From: Mycolicibacterium sphagni
GTDB taxonomy: Bacteria > Actinomycetota > Actinomycetes > Mycobacteriales > Mycobacteriaceae
Assembly (NCBI RefSeq): GCF_002250655.1
Contig: NZ_NOZR01000001.1
Coordinates: 62,001 to 126,000, forward strand
Reading direction: 5' to 3'
Length of the DNA stretch: 64,000 bases
A program made the translations under genes and the position numbers. Shown here piece after piece: positions 37,649 to 46,756 of this stretch. Positions within the stretch are counted from its first letter, which is position 1; every line of letters begins with the position of its first letter. The notes beneath the pieces are model-generated. The model had not been told where the DNA came from. It made no database searches and saw only the letters and a list, made by a program, of their open reading frames with translations.

Positions 37649-39692
37649 CGTCGACCGTCACCAGTTCGGCTGTGGGAGCATCATTCTTGCGGTCGGCGAT
37701 CCATTTCTTGATCGTGGCGACTGCCTGGGCCCGGGGCACTCCGTTGATCTGGGTGCGGTCCCCGAACCGGAATGACACCGCGCCCGCCTCGACATCGCGA
37801 TCTCCCGCGAGCAGCATGAACGGCACCTTCTGATTGGTGTGGTTCACGATCTTCTTGGCCATCCGGTCGTCGCTGGTATCGACCTCAACCCGTACGCCGT
37901 GCGACTTCAGCTCGGCGGCAACGTCTTCCAGATATGGCACGTGGGCCTCGGCGACCGGGATGCCGACCACCTGAACCGGCGCCAGCCACACCGGGAACGC
38001 ACCCGCGTAGTGCTCGGTGAGGACCCCGAAGAACCGCTCGATCGAGCCGAACAGCGCACGGTGAATCAGCACGGGCCGCTGGCGGGTGCCGTCGGCGGCG
38101 GTGTACTCCAGCTCGAACCGGTCGGGCATGTTGAAGTCGAGCTGGATAGTCGACATCTGCCAGCTGCGCCCGAGCGCGTCCTTGACCTGCACGGAGATCT
38201 TGGGGCCGTAGAACGCCGCACCGCCCGGATCGGGTACCAGCTGTAGACCGGACGCTTCAGCGACCTCACGCAGGGTCTCGGTGGCTTCTTCCCACATCTC
38301 GTCGGAGCCGACGGCCTTGTCCGGGTTCTTGGTGGAGAGTTCCAGATAGAAGTCATCGAGGCCGTAATCGGCGAGCAGGTCGAGCACGAACCGCAGCAGC
38401 GAAGCCAACTCGTCGCGCATCAGTTCACGAGTCGTATAGATGTGCGCGTCGTCCTGAGTCATGCCGCGCACCCGGGTCAGGCCGTGCACCACACCGGACT
38501 TCTCGTAGCGGTACACCGAGCCGAATTCGAAGAGCCGCAACGGCAGTTCCCGATACGACCGGCCCCGCGACCGGTAGATCAGGTGGTGCATCGGGCAGTT
38601 CATCGGCTTGAGGTAGTAGTCCTGCCCCGGCTTGCGCAGCTTGCCGTCCTCGTCGAACTCGGCGTCGATGTGCATCGGCGGGAACATGCCGTCGGCGTAC
38701 CACTCCAGGTGCCCGGAGGTGATATAGAGCTGTTCTTTGGTGATGTGCGGGGTGTTGACGAACTCGTAGCCGGCCTGCTCATGCTTGCGACGCGAATAGT
38801 CTTCCAGCTCACGCCGGATGATGCCGCCCTTGGGGTGGAAAACCGGTAGGCCAGAACCCAATTCGTCGGGGAAGCTGAACAAGTCCAGCTCGACGCCGAG
38901 CTTGCGATGGTCGCGGCGCTGCGCCTCCTCGATCAGCTCGAGGTGACGGTCCAAGGCCTCCTGCGACTCCCACGCGGTGCCGTAGATGCGTTGCAGGCTG
39001 GCATTGTTCTGGTCGCCGCGCCAGTAGGCCGCCGAGCTGCGGGTGAGCTTGAACGCCGGAATGTCCTTGGTGGTCGGGATGTGCGGCCCGCGGCACAGGT
39101 CCCCCCAAATGCGTTCGCGGGTACGGGGATTGAGGTTGTCGTAGGCGGTCAGCTCGTCGCCGCCGACCTCCATGATGTCGGCGTCGCCGGATTTGTCGTC
39201 GACCAGCTCCAGTTTGTAGGGCTCACCGGCCAACTCGGCACGGGCTTCGTCTTTGGAGTCATACACCCGCCGGGAGAACAGCTGACCGTCCTTGACGATC
39301 TTGCGCATCCGCTTCTCCAGCGCCTCGAGATCCTCCGGTGTGAAGGCCTCCGGCACGTCGAAGTCGTAGTAGAAGCCGTCGGTGATCGGCGGGCCGATGC
39401 CGAGCTTGGCTTGCGGGAAGAGTTCCTGCACCGCCTGAGCCAGCACGTGTGCGGCCGAATGCCGGATCACGCTGCGGCCCTCGTCGGTGTCGGCGGCCAC
39501 CGGAATCACGTCGACGTCGGCGTCGGGGGTCCAGCTCAGGTCGTGCAGCTTGTCATCACCGTCGCGCACGACGACGATCGCGCCGGGTTCGCCACGGCCC
39601 GGCAGCCCGGCGTCGCGCACCGCAGCGCCCGCGGTAGTCCCGGCAGGCACCCGGATCGGGGCTGCTGGGGCGGGGTATGCGGGGGCGCTCAT
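37641..39692 (-). CDS. thrS: threonine--tRNA ligase
   Basis: ThrRS charges tRNA-Thr. The 683-residue class II synthetase has the N-terminal TGS-like domain, the N2 editing domain with the HxxxH site in [13 protein letters not shown], motif 1 to 3 of the catalytic core ([37 protein letters not shown]; zinc ligand Cys in MNCPMH), and a C-terminal anticodon-binding domain. I chose ATG 39692 (MSAPAYPAP) rather than 12 codons upstream. It heads the overlapping thrS-HIT-pgsA1-patA-pimA-NUDIX operon. Confidence 0.97.
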   Translation of the reverse strand: MSAPAYPAPAAPIRVPAGTTAGAAVRDAGLPGRGEPGAIVVVRDGDDKLHDLSWTPDADVDVIPVAADTDEGRSVIRHSAAHVLAQAVQELFPQAKLGIGPPITDGFYYDFDVPEAFTPEDLEALEKRMRKIVKDGQLFSRRVYDSKDEARAELAGEPYKLELVDDKSGDADIMEVGGDELTAYDNLNPRTRERIWGDLCRGPHIPTTKDIPAFKLTRSSAAYWRGDQNNASLQRIYGTAWESQEALDRHLELIEEAQRRDHRKLGVELDLFSFPDELGSGLPVFHPKGGIIRRELEDYSRRKHEQAGYEFVNTPHITKEQLYITSGHLEWYADGMFPPMHIDAEFDEDGKLRKPGQDYYLKPMNCPMHHLIYRSRGRSYRELPLRLFEFGSVYRYEKSGVVHGLTRVRGMTQDDAHIYTTRELMRDELASLLRFVLDLLADYGLDDFYLELSTKNPDKAVGSDEMWEEATETLREVAEASGLQLVPDPGGAAFYGPKISVQVKDALGRSWQMSTIQLDFNMPDRFELEYTAADGTRQRPVLIHRALFGSIERFFGVLTEHYAGAFPVWLAPVQVVGIPVAEAHVPYLEDVAAELKSHGVRVEVDTSDDRMAKKIVNHTNQKVPFMLLAGDRDVEAGAVSFRFGDRTQINGVPRAQAVATIKKWIADRKNDAPTAELVTVDGG

Positions 39693-39776
39693 TGCTGGCC
39701 TCTTTCGGCTGAAACAGACACGAGACACCTACTGCGGTGCTCGCGATCGGACGCGACCATGCTATCGGGGCGCTGG

Positions 39777-40190
39777 TCAGGCGCCGAGGGCGATGGGGCT
39801 GTCCAACGCGGGATGGTCCAAGCCCAGCAGTCCGGCCGTCCAGCCCACCGCGCCGACCAGCCACAGCGTGGCCACCACCACGGCGGCGGTCAACACCGCA
39901 CCCAGCGCCTGCACCCACCAGCCTTGCCTGCGGAACCACGCCATCACACTGTCGTAGCGCGCCCGGGTGAACGACAGGGTGCGGTGCGCCCAATAGAACT
40001 CGGTGGCCAGGATCGCCAGCCCGAGGAACACGATGGCCCAGCCAGGGCCGGGATACGGGATCGCGACGATCCCGATGAGCAGCACGGTGAGCCCGACGAC
40101 TGCCACCAGCACCCGGTAGACGAAGTCGGCGACCGGCCGCTCCCGCAACGTCTCCCGCCGGCCCGCCCACCCGCGCAGAAGGCGCTTCAT
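39777..40190 (-). CDS. actinobacterial membrane protein, TIGR02611 type
   Basis: The 137-residue product has about four helices: two closely spaced at 25-62 with the PYPGPGWAIVFLGLAILATEFYWA signature, and two near 92-130. This matches the TIGR02611 family (position of Rv2617c), of unknown function; the PGPGW motif is shared with PGPGW-domain proteins. The ATG overlaps the stop of the upstream thioesterase-like gene (ATGA). It ends 84 bases before thrS begins. Confidence 0.85.
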   Translation of the reverse strand: MKRLLRGWAGRRETLRERPVADFVYRVLVAVVGLTVLLIGIVAIPYPGPGWAIVFLGLAILATEFYWAHRTLSFTRARYDSVMAWFRRQGWWVQALGAVLTAAVVVATLWLVGAVGWTAGLLGLDHPALDSPIALGA

Positions 40191-40834
40191 GGCTGCCCCG
40201 GTTTGAGCGTCACGAACAGTCCTTCCCCGTCGGCCAGCAGGTCATCGCCGTCGGAAAGCCGCACGTCGACGAAGATCTTGCGACCTTCGGTCCGCAGCAC
40301 CCCCGCGTCGACCTGAAGTTCCTTCTCGATCGGCACGATCTTGCGGTAGTTGACGTGCAGGTACGCGGTGCGCTGGTAGGGGCCGCCGGTCACCAGGAAC
40401 GACGTCTTGCCCAGCACCGAGTCGAAAAGGTGGGCGATGAATCCACCGTGCACGGCCCCGTTGCGGCCGAGGTGATAGCGCCGGAACCGGACCCAGCCCC
40501 GCAGTCGCCCGTCCTCACCCACTTCGGTCTCGTTGGGGACGGTGACGATGCTGCCGCGCATCGGCAAATCCATCCGCCGGCCGGACGGGGTCGACCACTC
40601 GTCGGCGTCGTACGGCCTCAGGATTGCCGACGCCTGCTCGAGCAGGTCGGCGGCCTGGGTGACCACCTCGTCGGGCGCGTCGGCGGCACGCGCGCGATCC
40701 TGCAGCTCGCGTACGGCCTCGATGAACCGGCCGTAATCCGGGCCGCCCTTCTCCGTCGGGACGGGCGGGTTGAATCCACCGCCGGGGTGCAGCGCCGCCG
40801 CGACCTCACCGATCGCCGTCATGTCTTCTGCCAC
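40187..40834 (-). CDS. PaaI-type hotdog thioesterase family protein
   Basis: The 215-residue product has a C-terminal single hotdog domain with the PaaI-type site LGRNGAVHGGFIAHLFDSVLG (Asn, His, Asp region) and AYLHVNYRKIVPIEKEL. The N-terminal 80 residues are helical and extra to the minimal fold. It probably hydrolyses an acyl-CoA. The start may be GTG 40834 or ATG 40822; both are near AGGTGG. It is divergent from the DUF1990 gene with only 17 bases between the longest reading frames. Confidence 0.82.
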   Translation of the reverse strand: MAEDMTAIGEVAAALHPGGGFNPPVPTEKGGPDYGRFIEAVRELQDRARAADAPDEVVTQAADLLEQASAILRPYDADEWSTPSGRRMDLPMRGSIVTVPNETEVGEDGRLRGWVRFRRYHLGRNGAVHGGFIAHLFDSVLGKTSFLVTGGPYQRTAYLHVNYRKIVPIEKELQVDAGVLRTEGRKIFVDVRLSDGDDLLADGEGLFVTLKPGQP

Positions 40835-40851
40835 CTGGCTACCGTAGACCG

Positions 40852-41349
40852 GTGAAGCTCAGTGACCTGGCCGGCCGGCCCTTGACCTACGCCGAGGTGG
40901 GGGCCACGGCAGCGGACCTGCCGGCCGGCTACCACCATGTGCGGCTGTCGTCGCGGATCGGCAGCGGCCGGCCCCGTTTCGAACAGGCGGCCAGCGCGGT
41001 GATGCACTACGGGATGCTGCGCGGCGCCGGCCTGCGGGTGGCCGCCACCACCGAGGTCGCCGAGGTCGGCACGGACGTGCTGGGGCGGTTGGGGCCGTTC
41101 GCCGCGCCGTGCCGGGTGGTCTACGTGGTCGACGAACTCAACCGCCGCGGTTTCGCCTACGGCAGCCTGCCCGGGCACGCCGTGTCGGGCGAGGAGATGT
41201 TCGGGGTGCGTTACGAGCCCGCGGACGAGTCCGTGCACGCCGAGGTGGTGGCGTTTTCCACGCCTGCGACGTGGTGGAGCCAGATCGGGGCGCCGGTCGC
41301 CTCGCTGATTCAGCGGGTGATCACCCAGCGCTATCTGTCGGTGGTCTAG
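40852..41349 (+). CDS. DUF1990 family protein
   Basis: The 165-residue product has the DUF1990 pattern: LTYAEVGATAADLPAGYHHV near the N-terminus, FEQAASAVMHYGMLRGAGL, and RGFAYGSLPGHAVSGEEMFGVRY. Relatives are found in plants and actinobacteria, with unknown biochemical activity, perhaps binding a lipid or hydrophobic ligand. The start is a GTG only 17 bases from the divergent gene. Its last 29 bases overlap the 3' end of the convergent membrane protein gene. Confidence 0.85.
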   Translation: MKLSDLAGRPLTYAEVGATAADLPAGYHHVRLSSRIGSGRPRFEQAASAVMHYGMLRGAGLRVAATTEVAEVGTDVLGRLGPFAAPCRVVYVVDELNRRGFAYGSLPGHAVSGEEMFGVRYEPADESVHAEVVAFSTPATWWSQIGAPVASLIQRVITQRYLSVV

Positions 41350-42397
41350 GCGCGGCTTTGCGCGCGGCGACGTCGACTTGATACGTGAGGATCGCCAAGC
41401 CGAACAGGCCAATGGCCAGGCTGATCAGCGCGGCGAAACCCTCGGTGCCGAAGTGAACCAGCGCGCTGAGGAAGGTGAACACCAGCGCGCTGTTGCGCAG
41501 CAGGCGCAGCGGCCACACCTTCGTGGTGCGCCGCAGCGCGATCATCGCGGGCAGCGCCATCGCCAGGGTCAGCCCCGCACTGACCAACAGGATCATCGTG
41601 GCCGGGCTCTTGCCGGCCAGGTGGACCTTGACGTGTTCGTCGCCGTAGAAACGCCCGCCCAAGGCGATCCCCAGCGCGTGGAAGAACAACCCGAACACTG
41701 CGCCGGCCACCAGCAGCCAGCCCACCCAGGGAATCCACTTCGGGCTGCGAAACACGGGAGGAATCAACCGCTGAGCCCACTGCCGCAGCCGGTAGAGCCG
41801 GTCAGAGGCACGGTCGGCCGACTGTAATAGAGCTCGGACGTTCTCGACATCATCGTCCGCTGCTCCCCCGGCCCGGGCCTGCTCGACGAGTCGCAGCCCG
41901 ATCTCGCGACGGTGGTCGGCCACACCGCGAGCCATCCCGTCGGCGGCGATCGTGGCCGCCGACGCCAGACATTCATGCGCGCTCAGCGGCCGGATCGCAC
42001 GCACGGCACGGGCGCCGACCAGGATCAGGCACACCAGGATGTACATGATCTCGGCGGCGGGGCCGTAGAAGTAGTCGTTGTCCTTGGTGACGAACTTGCC
42101 GACCTCGTCGAGGAACAGGCCGAACCCGATGCCGCCCAGCACCACGGCCACCGTCCGCGCGCCGGAGCCCAGAGCCATCCAGCCGATCAGCAGGGCCAGC
42201 ATCATCAGCGCGCCGCCCCACAGCGAGTGCGCGATGTGCAGGTCACCGCCGCCGATTTGCGGATATCCGGTGAGTTGGAGATAGAGCCGGGTCAACAGGA
42301 TGGTCGCGATGGCGATGATGACGAACGCCTCCGCCGAGGCGGGGCCGACGGCATTGCGCGCGATCGGGCCGCGCCGCGCCTTGGTGCGCTCGGTCAT
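41321..42397 (-). CDS. polytopic membrane protein of unknown function
   Basis: The 358-residue product has two membrane blocks. An N-terminal one has four helices (from about residue 23), including ALMMLALLIGWMALGSG and GGIGFGLFLDEVGKFVT; a C-terminal one has four to five. Between them lies a cytoplasmic helical segment of about 85 residues (ECLASAATIAADGMARGVAD). The acidic DEVGKF motif inside a helix end is notable, as in some membrane ion or lipid enzymes. I recognise no named family. ATG 42397 has GGGGG upstream. It is divergent from the GAF-ANTAR gene by 57 bases. Confidence 0.75.
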   Translation of the reverse strand: MTERTKARRGPIARNAVGPASAEAFVIIAIATILLTRLYLQLTGYPQIGGGDLHIAHSLWGGALMMLALLIGWMALGSGARTVAVVLGGIGFGLFLDEVGKFVTKDNDYFYGPAAEIMYILVCLILVGARAVRAIRPLSAHECLASAATIAADGMARGVADHRREIGLRLVEQARAGGAADDDVENVRALLQSADRASDRLYRLRQWAQRLIPPVFRSPKWIPWVGWLLVAGAVFGLFFHALGIALGGRFYGDEHVKVHLAGKSPATMILLVSAGLTLAMALPAMIALRRTTKVWPLRLLRNSALVFTFLSALVHFGTEGFAALISLAIGLFGLAILTYQVDVAARKAAPRPPTDSAG

Positions 42398-42454
42398 CGG
42401 GTCCCCCGTCGCGTCGATGTTGTGCCACCCGCCCTGGCGGGTATGGAAATTGTC

Positions 42455-43165
42455 ATGTCGTTCGATGATGGCCCACATCCAGCGGATGCACCCGCGCGCA
42501 TCGCCGACATAACCCGGCGTATCTACGAACGCAGAAGTCTCGAGGGCGGCGTGATCGTCGAACTGGTGGAACACGCAGTGGCGGAGCTGCCGGGCGTGGA
42601 CTACGCGAATGTGACCGTGACGTCGGCCGCCTACGACATCGAGACCCCGTCGGCCACGCATCCGTGGGCCATCCGCATGGACGACATCCAGCGCCGTCAT
42701 CGCGAAGGCCCCTGCCTGTCATCGGCGTGGCATCAGCGTGTCGTCGAGGTCAACGACCTCGAAAACGACACGCGCTGGCCGAAGTTCCGCGCCGAAGCAC
42801 TCGAGAGCACGCCGGTGCGCAGCATCATGGGCTTTCAGCTGTTCCTGACCGGAAAGTCGAAGGGTGCGCTGAACGTGTTCGCCGAACGCCCCCACGCCTT
42901 CGACGACCGGACCCGTGAACTGGGGTCGCTGGTGGCCGCCCACTCGGCGTTGTTGTGGGATGCGGCGCGGCGCGAGGCACAGTTCCACGAGGCGCTGGCC
43001 AGCCGCGACATCATCGGACAGGCCAAGGGCATGATCATGGAGCGCTACAGCATGAATGCCGAGCGGGCTTTCGAGATGCTGCGGCAGCTCTCGCACGACG
43101 CAAACGTCCCGCTGGCCGAGGTGGCGGCGAAAATTGTCGATGCGGCACAGTCGAGCCCGCGCTGA
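42455..43165 (+). CDS. GAF and ANTAR domain RNA-binding regulator
   Basis: The 236-residue product has an N-terminal GAF sensor domain (about 25-165; VDYANVTVTSA, RREGP region, FQLFLTGKSKGALNVFAE) and a C-terminal ANTAR domain (about 175-230; LASRDIIGQAKGMIMERYSMNAERAFEMLRQLSHDANVPLAEVA). ANTAR proteins bind dual stem-loop RNA to prevent transcription termination; the GAF part probably senses a small ligand or redox state. ATG 42455 is used; an ATG at 42443 is also possible. It is about 40 bases before the GT2 operon but has its own style. Confidence 0.9.
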   Translation: MSFDDGPHPADAPARIADITRRIYERRSLEGGVIVELVEHAVAELPGVDYANVTVTSAAYDIETPSATHPWAIRMDDIQRRHREGPCLSSAWHQRVVEVNDLENDTRWPKFRAEALESTPVRSIMGFQLFLTGKSKGALNVFAERPHAFDDRTRELGSLVAAHSALLWDAARREAQFHEALASRDIIGQAKGMIMERYSMNAERAFEMLRQLSHDANVPLAEVAAKIVDAAQSSPR

Positions 43166-43205
43166 GAAGGTGTGAAACCCGCTGCCAGCGGCTATTTCAG
43201 AGAGC

Positions 43206-43919
43206 GTGTCCCGAGTAGATTTCGACCACGTGGTCGTCGTGGTTCCCGCCCACAACGAGGTGTGTGCCTTGCCCGACTGCCTGACCGCGCTCCTCGCGGC
43301 AGCTGCGCGGGTCGACTTGCCGGTGACTGTGATCGTGGTGCTGGATGCCTGCGATGACGGAAGTAGCGCCCTAGCTGATCGATTCGGGCCGACCGTGCAT
43401 TTCCTGCCGATCGAGGCGCACAACGTGGGCAAAGCCCGGGCCGCGGGATTCTCGTACGCGCGGGCACGGTTCGGGGACGGGCTCACCTGGTATGCGACCA
43501 CCGATGCCGACTCCCGGGTCGATGCGAACTGGCTGCTGCGTCAGCTCACGGCTCAGGCCGACATGGTGCTCGGCGTCGTCCGCATAAACAACTGGCGAGA
43601 CATCCCCGCCGCCGCCGCCCGGCGCTACCTTCGCGCCTACCACGCCAAGATTCACCGGGATCGCGGTGGCCATGAGCACATCCATGGAGCCAATATGGGA
43701 TTCGCCGCGGACGCGTACTGGCACGTGGGTGGGTTCACCGAGCAGGCCACCGGCGAAGACGTCGACCTGGTGCGCCGATTCGAAGCGGCCGGATACCGGA
43801 TCCGCCGCGACACCAGGCTCTCAGTGGTCACGTCGGCCCGCCAGATCGGCCGCGCCCCAGCCGGATTCGCCGCTCACCTGCGCGGTGCGCTGGCGAGGCC
43901 GGCCAGGGACTCGGCATGA
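43206..43919 (+). CDS. family 2 glycosyltransferase
   Basis: The 237-residue GT-A enzyme opens HVVVVVPAHNEVCALPDCL with the nucleotide-sugar strand, has VIVVLDACDDGS, and the DxD-type metal motif in YATTDADSRVD. The acceptor region follows (HGANMGFAADAYWHVGGF, then the TGEDVDLVRRFEA EDVxL motif). No membrane helix is predicted, so it is probably soluble or peripheral. It begins with GTG and overlaps the next gene by four bases (ATGA). It is the first gene of a tightly coupled four-gene operon with a flavoprotein-like gene, a PIG-L deacetylase and a methyltransferase. Confidence 0.9.
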   Translation: MSRVDFDHVVVVVPAHNEVCALPDCLTALLAAAARVDLPVTVIVVLDACDDGSSALADRFGPTVHFLPIEAHNVGKARAAGFSYARARFGDGLTWYATTDADSRVDANWLLRQLTAQADMVLGVVRINNWRDIPAAAARRYLRAYHAKIHRDRGGHEHIHGANMGFAADAYWHVGGFTEQATGEDVDLVRRFEAAGYRIRRDTRLSVVTSARQIGRAPAGFAAHLRGALARPARDSA

Positions 43920-44842
43920 TCACCACGGTCGGCCGGTGGCTGGATGCTGGTGAACTGGATCTGCCGCTGCCCGGCTCGGGCCGAACTTTGTCGCGCTGGT
44001 CGGCACTTGCCGACCTGTGTGAGTCCGATGTGGTGGCCGGCCGGCTCGCCGAGGCACACACCGACGCGGTTGCCATCCTGGCCGAGCTTTCCGGGCCACC
44101 GGCACGGCCCGGCCGGTTGTGGGGGGTCTGGGCGGCGGAGGCACCGGATGCCACGGTCCGGGCCCATGAGGACGGCCGCGGGGTGTCGTTGAGCGGGACC
44201 AAGGCGTGGTGTTCCGGTGCCGGGCTCTGCTCGGACGCGCTGGTGACTGCCACCACCTCGGCCGGCAGCCGCGGACTGTTCGCCGTAGACCTCTGTGGCC
44301 CCGGAGTGCAACCGCTGCAGAGCAATTGGCGCAACGCAGGGATGGCGGGCTCGGACACCCGGTCAGTGCGGTTCAGCGACGCGCCCGCCATTCCGGTCGG
44401 CGGGCCGGGCGATTATCTGAGCCGGCCAGGCTTCTGGCACGGTGCGGCCGGGGTCGCCGCCTGCTGGCTGGGGGCCGCCCGCGCCGTGGCTGCTCCGCTC
44501 TACCGTGCGGTGGCCGACAAACACGCCGGCGATCCGCACGCCGCGGCTCATCTCGGAGCGGTCGACGCCGCACTCGCCGGGGCGCAGGCCCTGCTTGCCC
44601 GCACCGCCGAACACGTCGATACCGCACCGAGCGATGATGCGGAGGTCGCGGCCCGGCGGCTGCGGGCAGTGGTGGAAAGGGCGGTCGAGGAAGTCATCGG
44701 TCGCACTGCCCGCGCACTCGGCCCCACACCTCTGGCGCTCGATGCCGCCCATGCCCGCCACGTCGCCGATCTGACCATGTACGTCAGGCAGAGTCACGCC
44801 GAGAAGGACCTTGCCGCACTGGGTGCCCTGGTGGCCCGATGA
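43916..44842 (+). CDS. short acyl-CoA dehydrogenase-like protein
   Basis: The 308-residue product resembles acyl-CoA dehydrogenases in the middle beta domain (VSLSGTKAWCSGAGLCSDALVTAT, then LQSNWRNAGMAGSDTRSVRF) and the C-terminal bundle (GRTARALGPTPLALDAAHARHVADL, YVRQSHAEKDLAAL). It is 60-80 residues shorter than the family norm, mainly at the N-terminus. It may act on a thioester or sugar-linked acyl group rather than in beta-oxidation. It overlaps both neighbours by four bases, so it belongs to the same pathway as the GT2 and PIG-L genes. Confidence 0.8.
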   Translation: MITTVGRWLDAGELDLPLPGSGRTLSRWSALADLCESDVVAGRLAEAHTDAVAILAELSGPPARPGRLWGVWAAEAPDATVRAHEDGRGVSLSGTKAWCSGAGLCSDALVTATTSAGSRGLFAVDLCGPGVQPLQSNWRNAGMAGSDTRSVRFSDAPAIPVGGPGDYLSRPGFWHGAAGVAACWLGAARAVAAPLYRAVADKHAGDPHAAAHLGAVDAALAGAQALLARTAEHVDTAPSDDAEVAARRLRAVVERAVEEVIGRTARALGPTPLALDAAHARHVADLTMYVRQSHAEKDLAALGALVAR

Positions 44843-45606
44843 GACCCGATGAGGCCAGCAACGCCCTCCGGCTGGCCGATGCGCCAATCGCCGACGGCGG
44901 CACACCGGCCGAAGAATGGCTCCCGTGGCGGGACTCCCTTCCCCCGCTGCGACTCGAGGACTGCCCCGGCTTGGTCGTGGTGGCAGCGCATCCCGACGAC
45001 GAGACACTCGGATTCGGCGGCGCCACGGTCATGGCTGCGGCACGCGGTGTCGACGTGCACACAGTTGTCGCGAGCGACGGCGGCGCGGCATGGCCGGATC
45101 TGGCACCCTGGGAGCAGAAGCGTCTCGAACAAGCCAGACGCCACGAATCACGCTGCGCGGCAGCCCTGCTGGGCCTGCATCGGCCGACATTCCTGGGACT
45201 TCCCGACGGTGGCTTGGCTGATCAAGAAGCCAGGCTGGCCGATTCCCTGAGCGACCTCCTTCACGAGCGGCCGGCCGGCACCTGGTGCGCGGCGACCTGG
45301 CGCGGCGACGGTCATCCAGACCACGAGGCCGTCGGCCGCGCTGCGGCTGTGGCCGCGTCCCGCACCGGCGCGGTCCTGTTGGAGTATCCGGTCTGGATGT
45401 GGCACTGGGCCAAGCCCGACGACCCGAATATTCCGGGGCATCGTGCTGCTCGAGTCGTGACGGATTCTGTTGCGGCGGAACGCAAGCAACGAGCCGTGGA
45501 GTTGTTCCAGAGTCAGCTCGAACCCGGTGGCGCCGGTCGCGATCCGATACTGCCACCTCATGTCGTGACACGGCTGCTTCACGTGGGCGAGGTGGTGTTC
45601 CGGTGA
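44839..45606 (+). CDS. PIG-L family N-acetylsugar deacetylase
   Basis: The 255-residue product has the zinc-binding AHPDDETLGFGGA motif (about 53-66) and the second metal/catalytic motif in WRGDGHPDHEAVGRAA. PIG-L/LmbE enzymes remove acetyl from GlcNAc-type groups; relatives include MshB, Mca and BshB. Its place between the GT2 product and the methyltransferase suggests deacetylation of a newly attached N-acetylhexosamine. Overlaps: ATGA with the preceding gene, GTGA with the following one. Confidence 0.92.
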   Translation: MRPDEASNALRLADAPIADGGTPAEEWLPWRDSLPPLRLEDCPGLVVVAAHPDDETLGFGGATVMAAARGVDVHTVVASDGGAAWPDLAPWEQKRLEQARRHESRCAAALLGLHRPTFLGLPDGGLADQEARLADSLSDLLHERPAGTWCAATWRGDGHPDHEAVGRAAAVAASRTGAVLLEYPVWMWHWAKPDDPNIPGHRAARVVTDSVAAERKQRAVELFQSQLEPGGAGRDPILPPHVVTRLLHVGEVVFR

Positions 45607-46232
45607 CGCGGGACTTGCCCGACGGCTATTTCGACGCTCTCTACGAGGCGTCGGCCGACCCGTGGCAGCTCGAGTCGCGCTGGTACGAGCGTCGCAAGTA
45701 CGCGCTCACGGTGGCAGTGCTCCCCGACGAGCGGTACCGCCATGCGTTCGAGCCGGGATGCTCCATCGGGGTGCTCACCGAACAATTGAGCGCGCGCTGC
45801 GATCACGTGACAGCCGTCGATATCGCCGAGACAGCATTGGAACAGGCCGACGCCCGGCTACGCCGCAGTGGGCGGCGCGAGGCCGTCACCCTGCTGCATC
45901 AATCGCTCGATACACCTTGGCCAGCAGGCGATTTCGATCTGGTCGTGATTTCGGAAGTCGCATACTATTTCGACGCCGCGGCACTGCGGGCGATACTGGA
46001 CCGCGAGGTTCCGCGCCTGCCGTCGAACGCCACCGTGATCGCCGCGCACTGGCGGCATCCGGTGGACGACTATCCGCTCTCCGGCGATGCCGCCAACGCG
46101 ATCATCGGCGCCAACCCCGGACTGCATCGCATCGGCGGGTACCACGACGAGGACGTCGCCATCGAGGTATTCGACACCGGCTCAGCCCAATCGGTCGCAG
46201 CCCGTACAAGCGTGCCCGGGGCCGAAGGCTAG
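45603..46232 (+). CDS. SAM-dependent methyltransferase, NodS-like
   Basis: The 209-residue class I methyltransferase has motif I AFEPGCSIGVLTEQLSA, the acidic VTAVDIAETALEQA, and ISEVAYYFD (motif II region). The opening YFDALYEASADPWQLESRWYERRKYALTVAVLP is that of NodS-type enzymes; rhizobial NodS N-methylates the deacetylated terminal glucosamine of Nod factors. It starts at GTG 45603 overlapping the PIG-L stop. In this operon it most likely N-methylates the amine freed by the PIG-L protein. Confidence 0.88.
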   Translation: MTRDLPDGYFDALYEASADPWQLESRWYERRKYALTVAVLPDERYRHAFEPGCSIGVLTEQLSARCDHVTAVDIAETALEQADARLRRSGRREAVTLLHQSLDTPWPAGDFDLVVISEVAYYFDAAALRAILDREVPRLPSNATVIAAHWRHPVDDYPLSGDAANAIIGANPGLHRIGGYHDEDVAIEVFDTGSAQSVAARTSVPGAEG

Positions 46233-46248
46233 AACGCGGGAACCACGC

Positions 46249-46370
46249 TCAGTGGTCGCGGAGTTCCGTGATCAGCTTCTCTTTGGTGAGCTGGAATACC
46301 CCGACAACGAGTTAGCTTCCTCACGAAGGTCCCGATACATCTTTTCGTTCTTGATCGACGCGTTCGGCAT
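46249..46370 (-). pseudogene. remnant of an MPNASIKNEK-type small protein (DUF7218/Rho-N-like), internally deleted and frameshifted
   Basis: The minus strand begins ATG (46370) with GAAGG upstream and encodes MPNASIKNEKMYRDLREEAN, the well-known start of a small actinobacterial family with a C-terminal Rho-N-like SAP domain. The frame passes directly to LSGYS and then stops early at a TGA. Shifting by one base gives LTKEKLITELRDH and a stop at 46249, the usual end of the family. About 45-50 middle residues are missing and one base is lost after GYS. Recognition is from memory of the family. Confidence 0.65.
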
Positions 46371-46443
46371 GGTGAACACCTTCTGTCCAGGCGGATTGCG
46401 TCTCGACAGAATTCCCACGCCCGAAATCGGCAAACATGCAACA

Positions 46444-46474
46444 GGCCCGGCACCCCCCTTGAGGGTGCCGGGCC
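46444..46474 (-). terminator. strong intrinsic terminator of the csbD-like gene
   Basis: GGCCCGGCACCC (46444-46455) and GGGTGCCGGGCC (46463-46474) form a perfect 12-bp GC-rich stem with a 7-base loop, 15 bases after the CsbD-like stop. On the minus strand a T-rich stretch follows. Confidence 0.85.
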
Positions 46475-46489
46475 CGTAACGTCGAAACG

Positions 46490-46729
46490 TTAGCTCTGCT
46501 CAGCCTTTTCGCGCGCCTCGTTCGCCTTTGCGGCGGCCCGAGCGCTCTCGGCCTCGGCTTCCTTCTGAGCGGCCTCCCGCTGAGAATCAGCCTTGTCCTG
46601 CTGGGCCTGGCCCTCACGCTGGAGGTCGTCCCGGCCGGTGACGGCGCCGATGACTTCCTTGGCCTTGCCCTTGACGCCTTCGACGATGCCCTTGACGGCT
46701 TCTTCCGGTCCGCTGTTGTGTTCGCCCAT
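46490..46729 (-). CDS. CsbD-like stress protein
   Basis: The 79-residue hydrophilic product has the CsbD core GIVEGVKGKAKEVIGAVTGRDDLQREGQAQQDKADSQ, followed by an alanine/glutamate-rich helical tail (about 50-79), likely a coiled coil. CsbD proteins are general-stress proteins in many bacteria, with no known enzymatic role. ATG 46729 has GAGGAAA upstream; the longer open frame is not supported. It is monocistronic: a strong terminator follows, and a SigF-like promoter candidate precedes it. Confidence 0.85.
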   Translation of the reverse strand: MGEHNSGPEEAVKGIVEGVKGKAKEVIGAVTGRDDLQREGQAQQDKADSQREAAQKEAEAESARAAAKANEAREKAEQS

Positions 46730-46756
46730 GTCCGTTTTTCCTCTCGGTGTGGCGTC

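Noticed and set aside
39693..39776. Possible T-box leader in front of thrS
   Set aside because: Only 84 bases lie before the neighbouring gene, and no specifier loop or T-box motif was seen.
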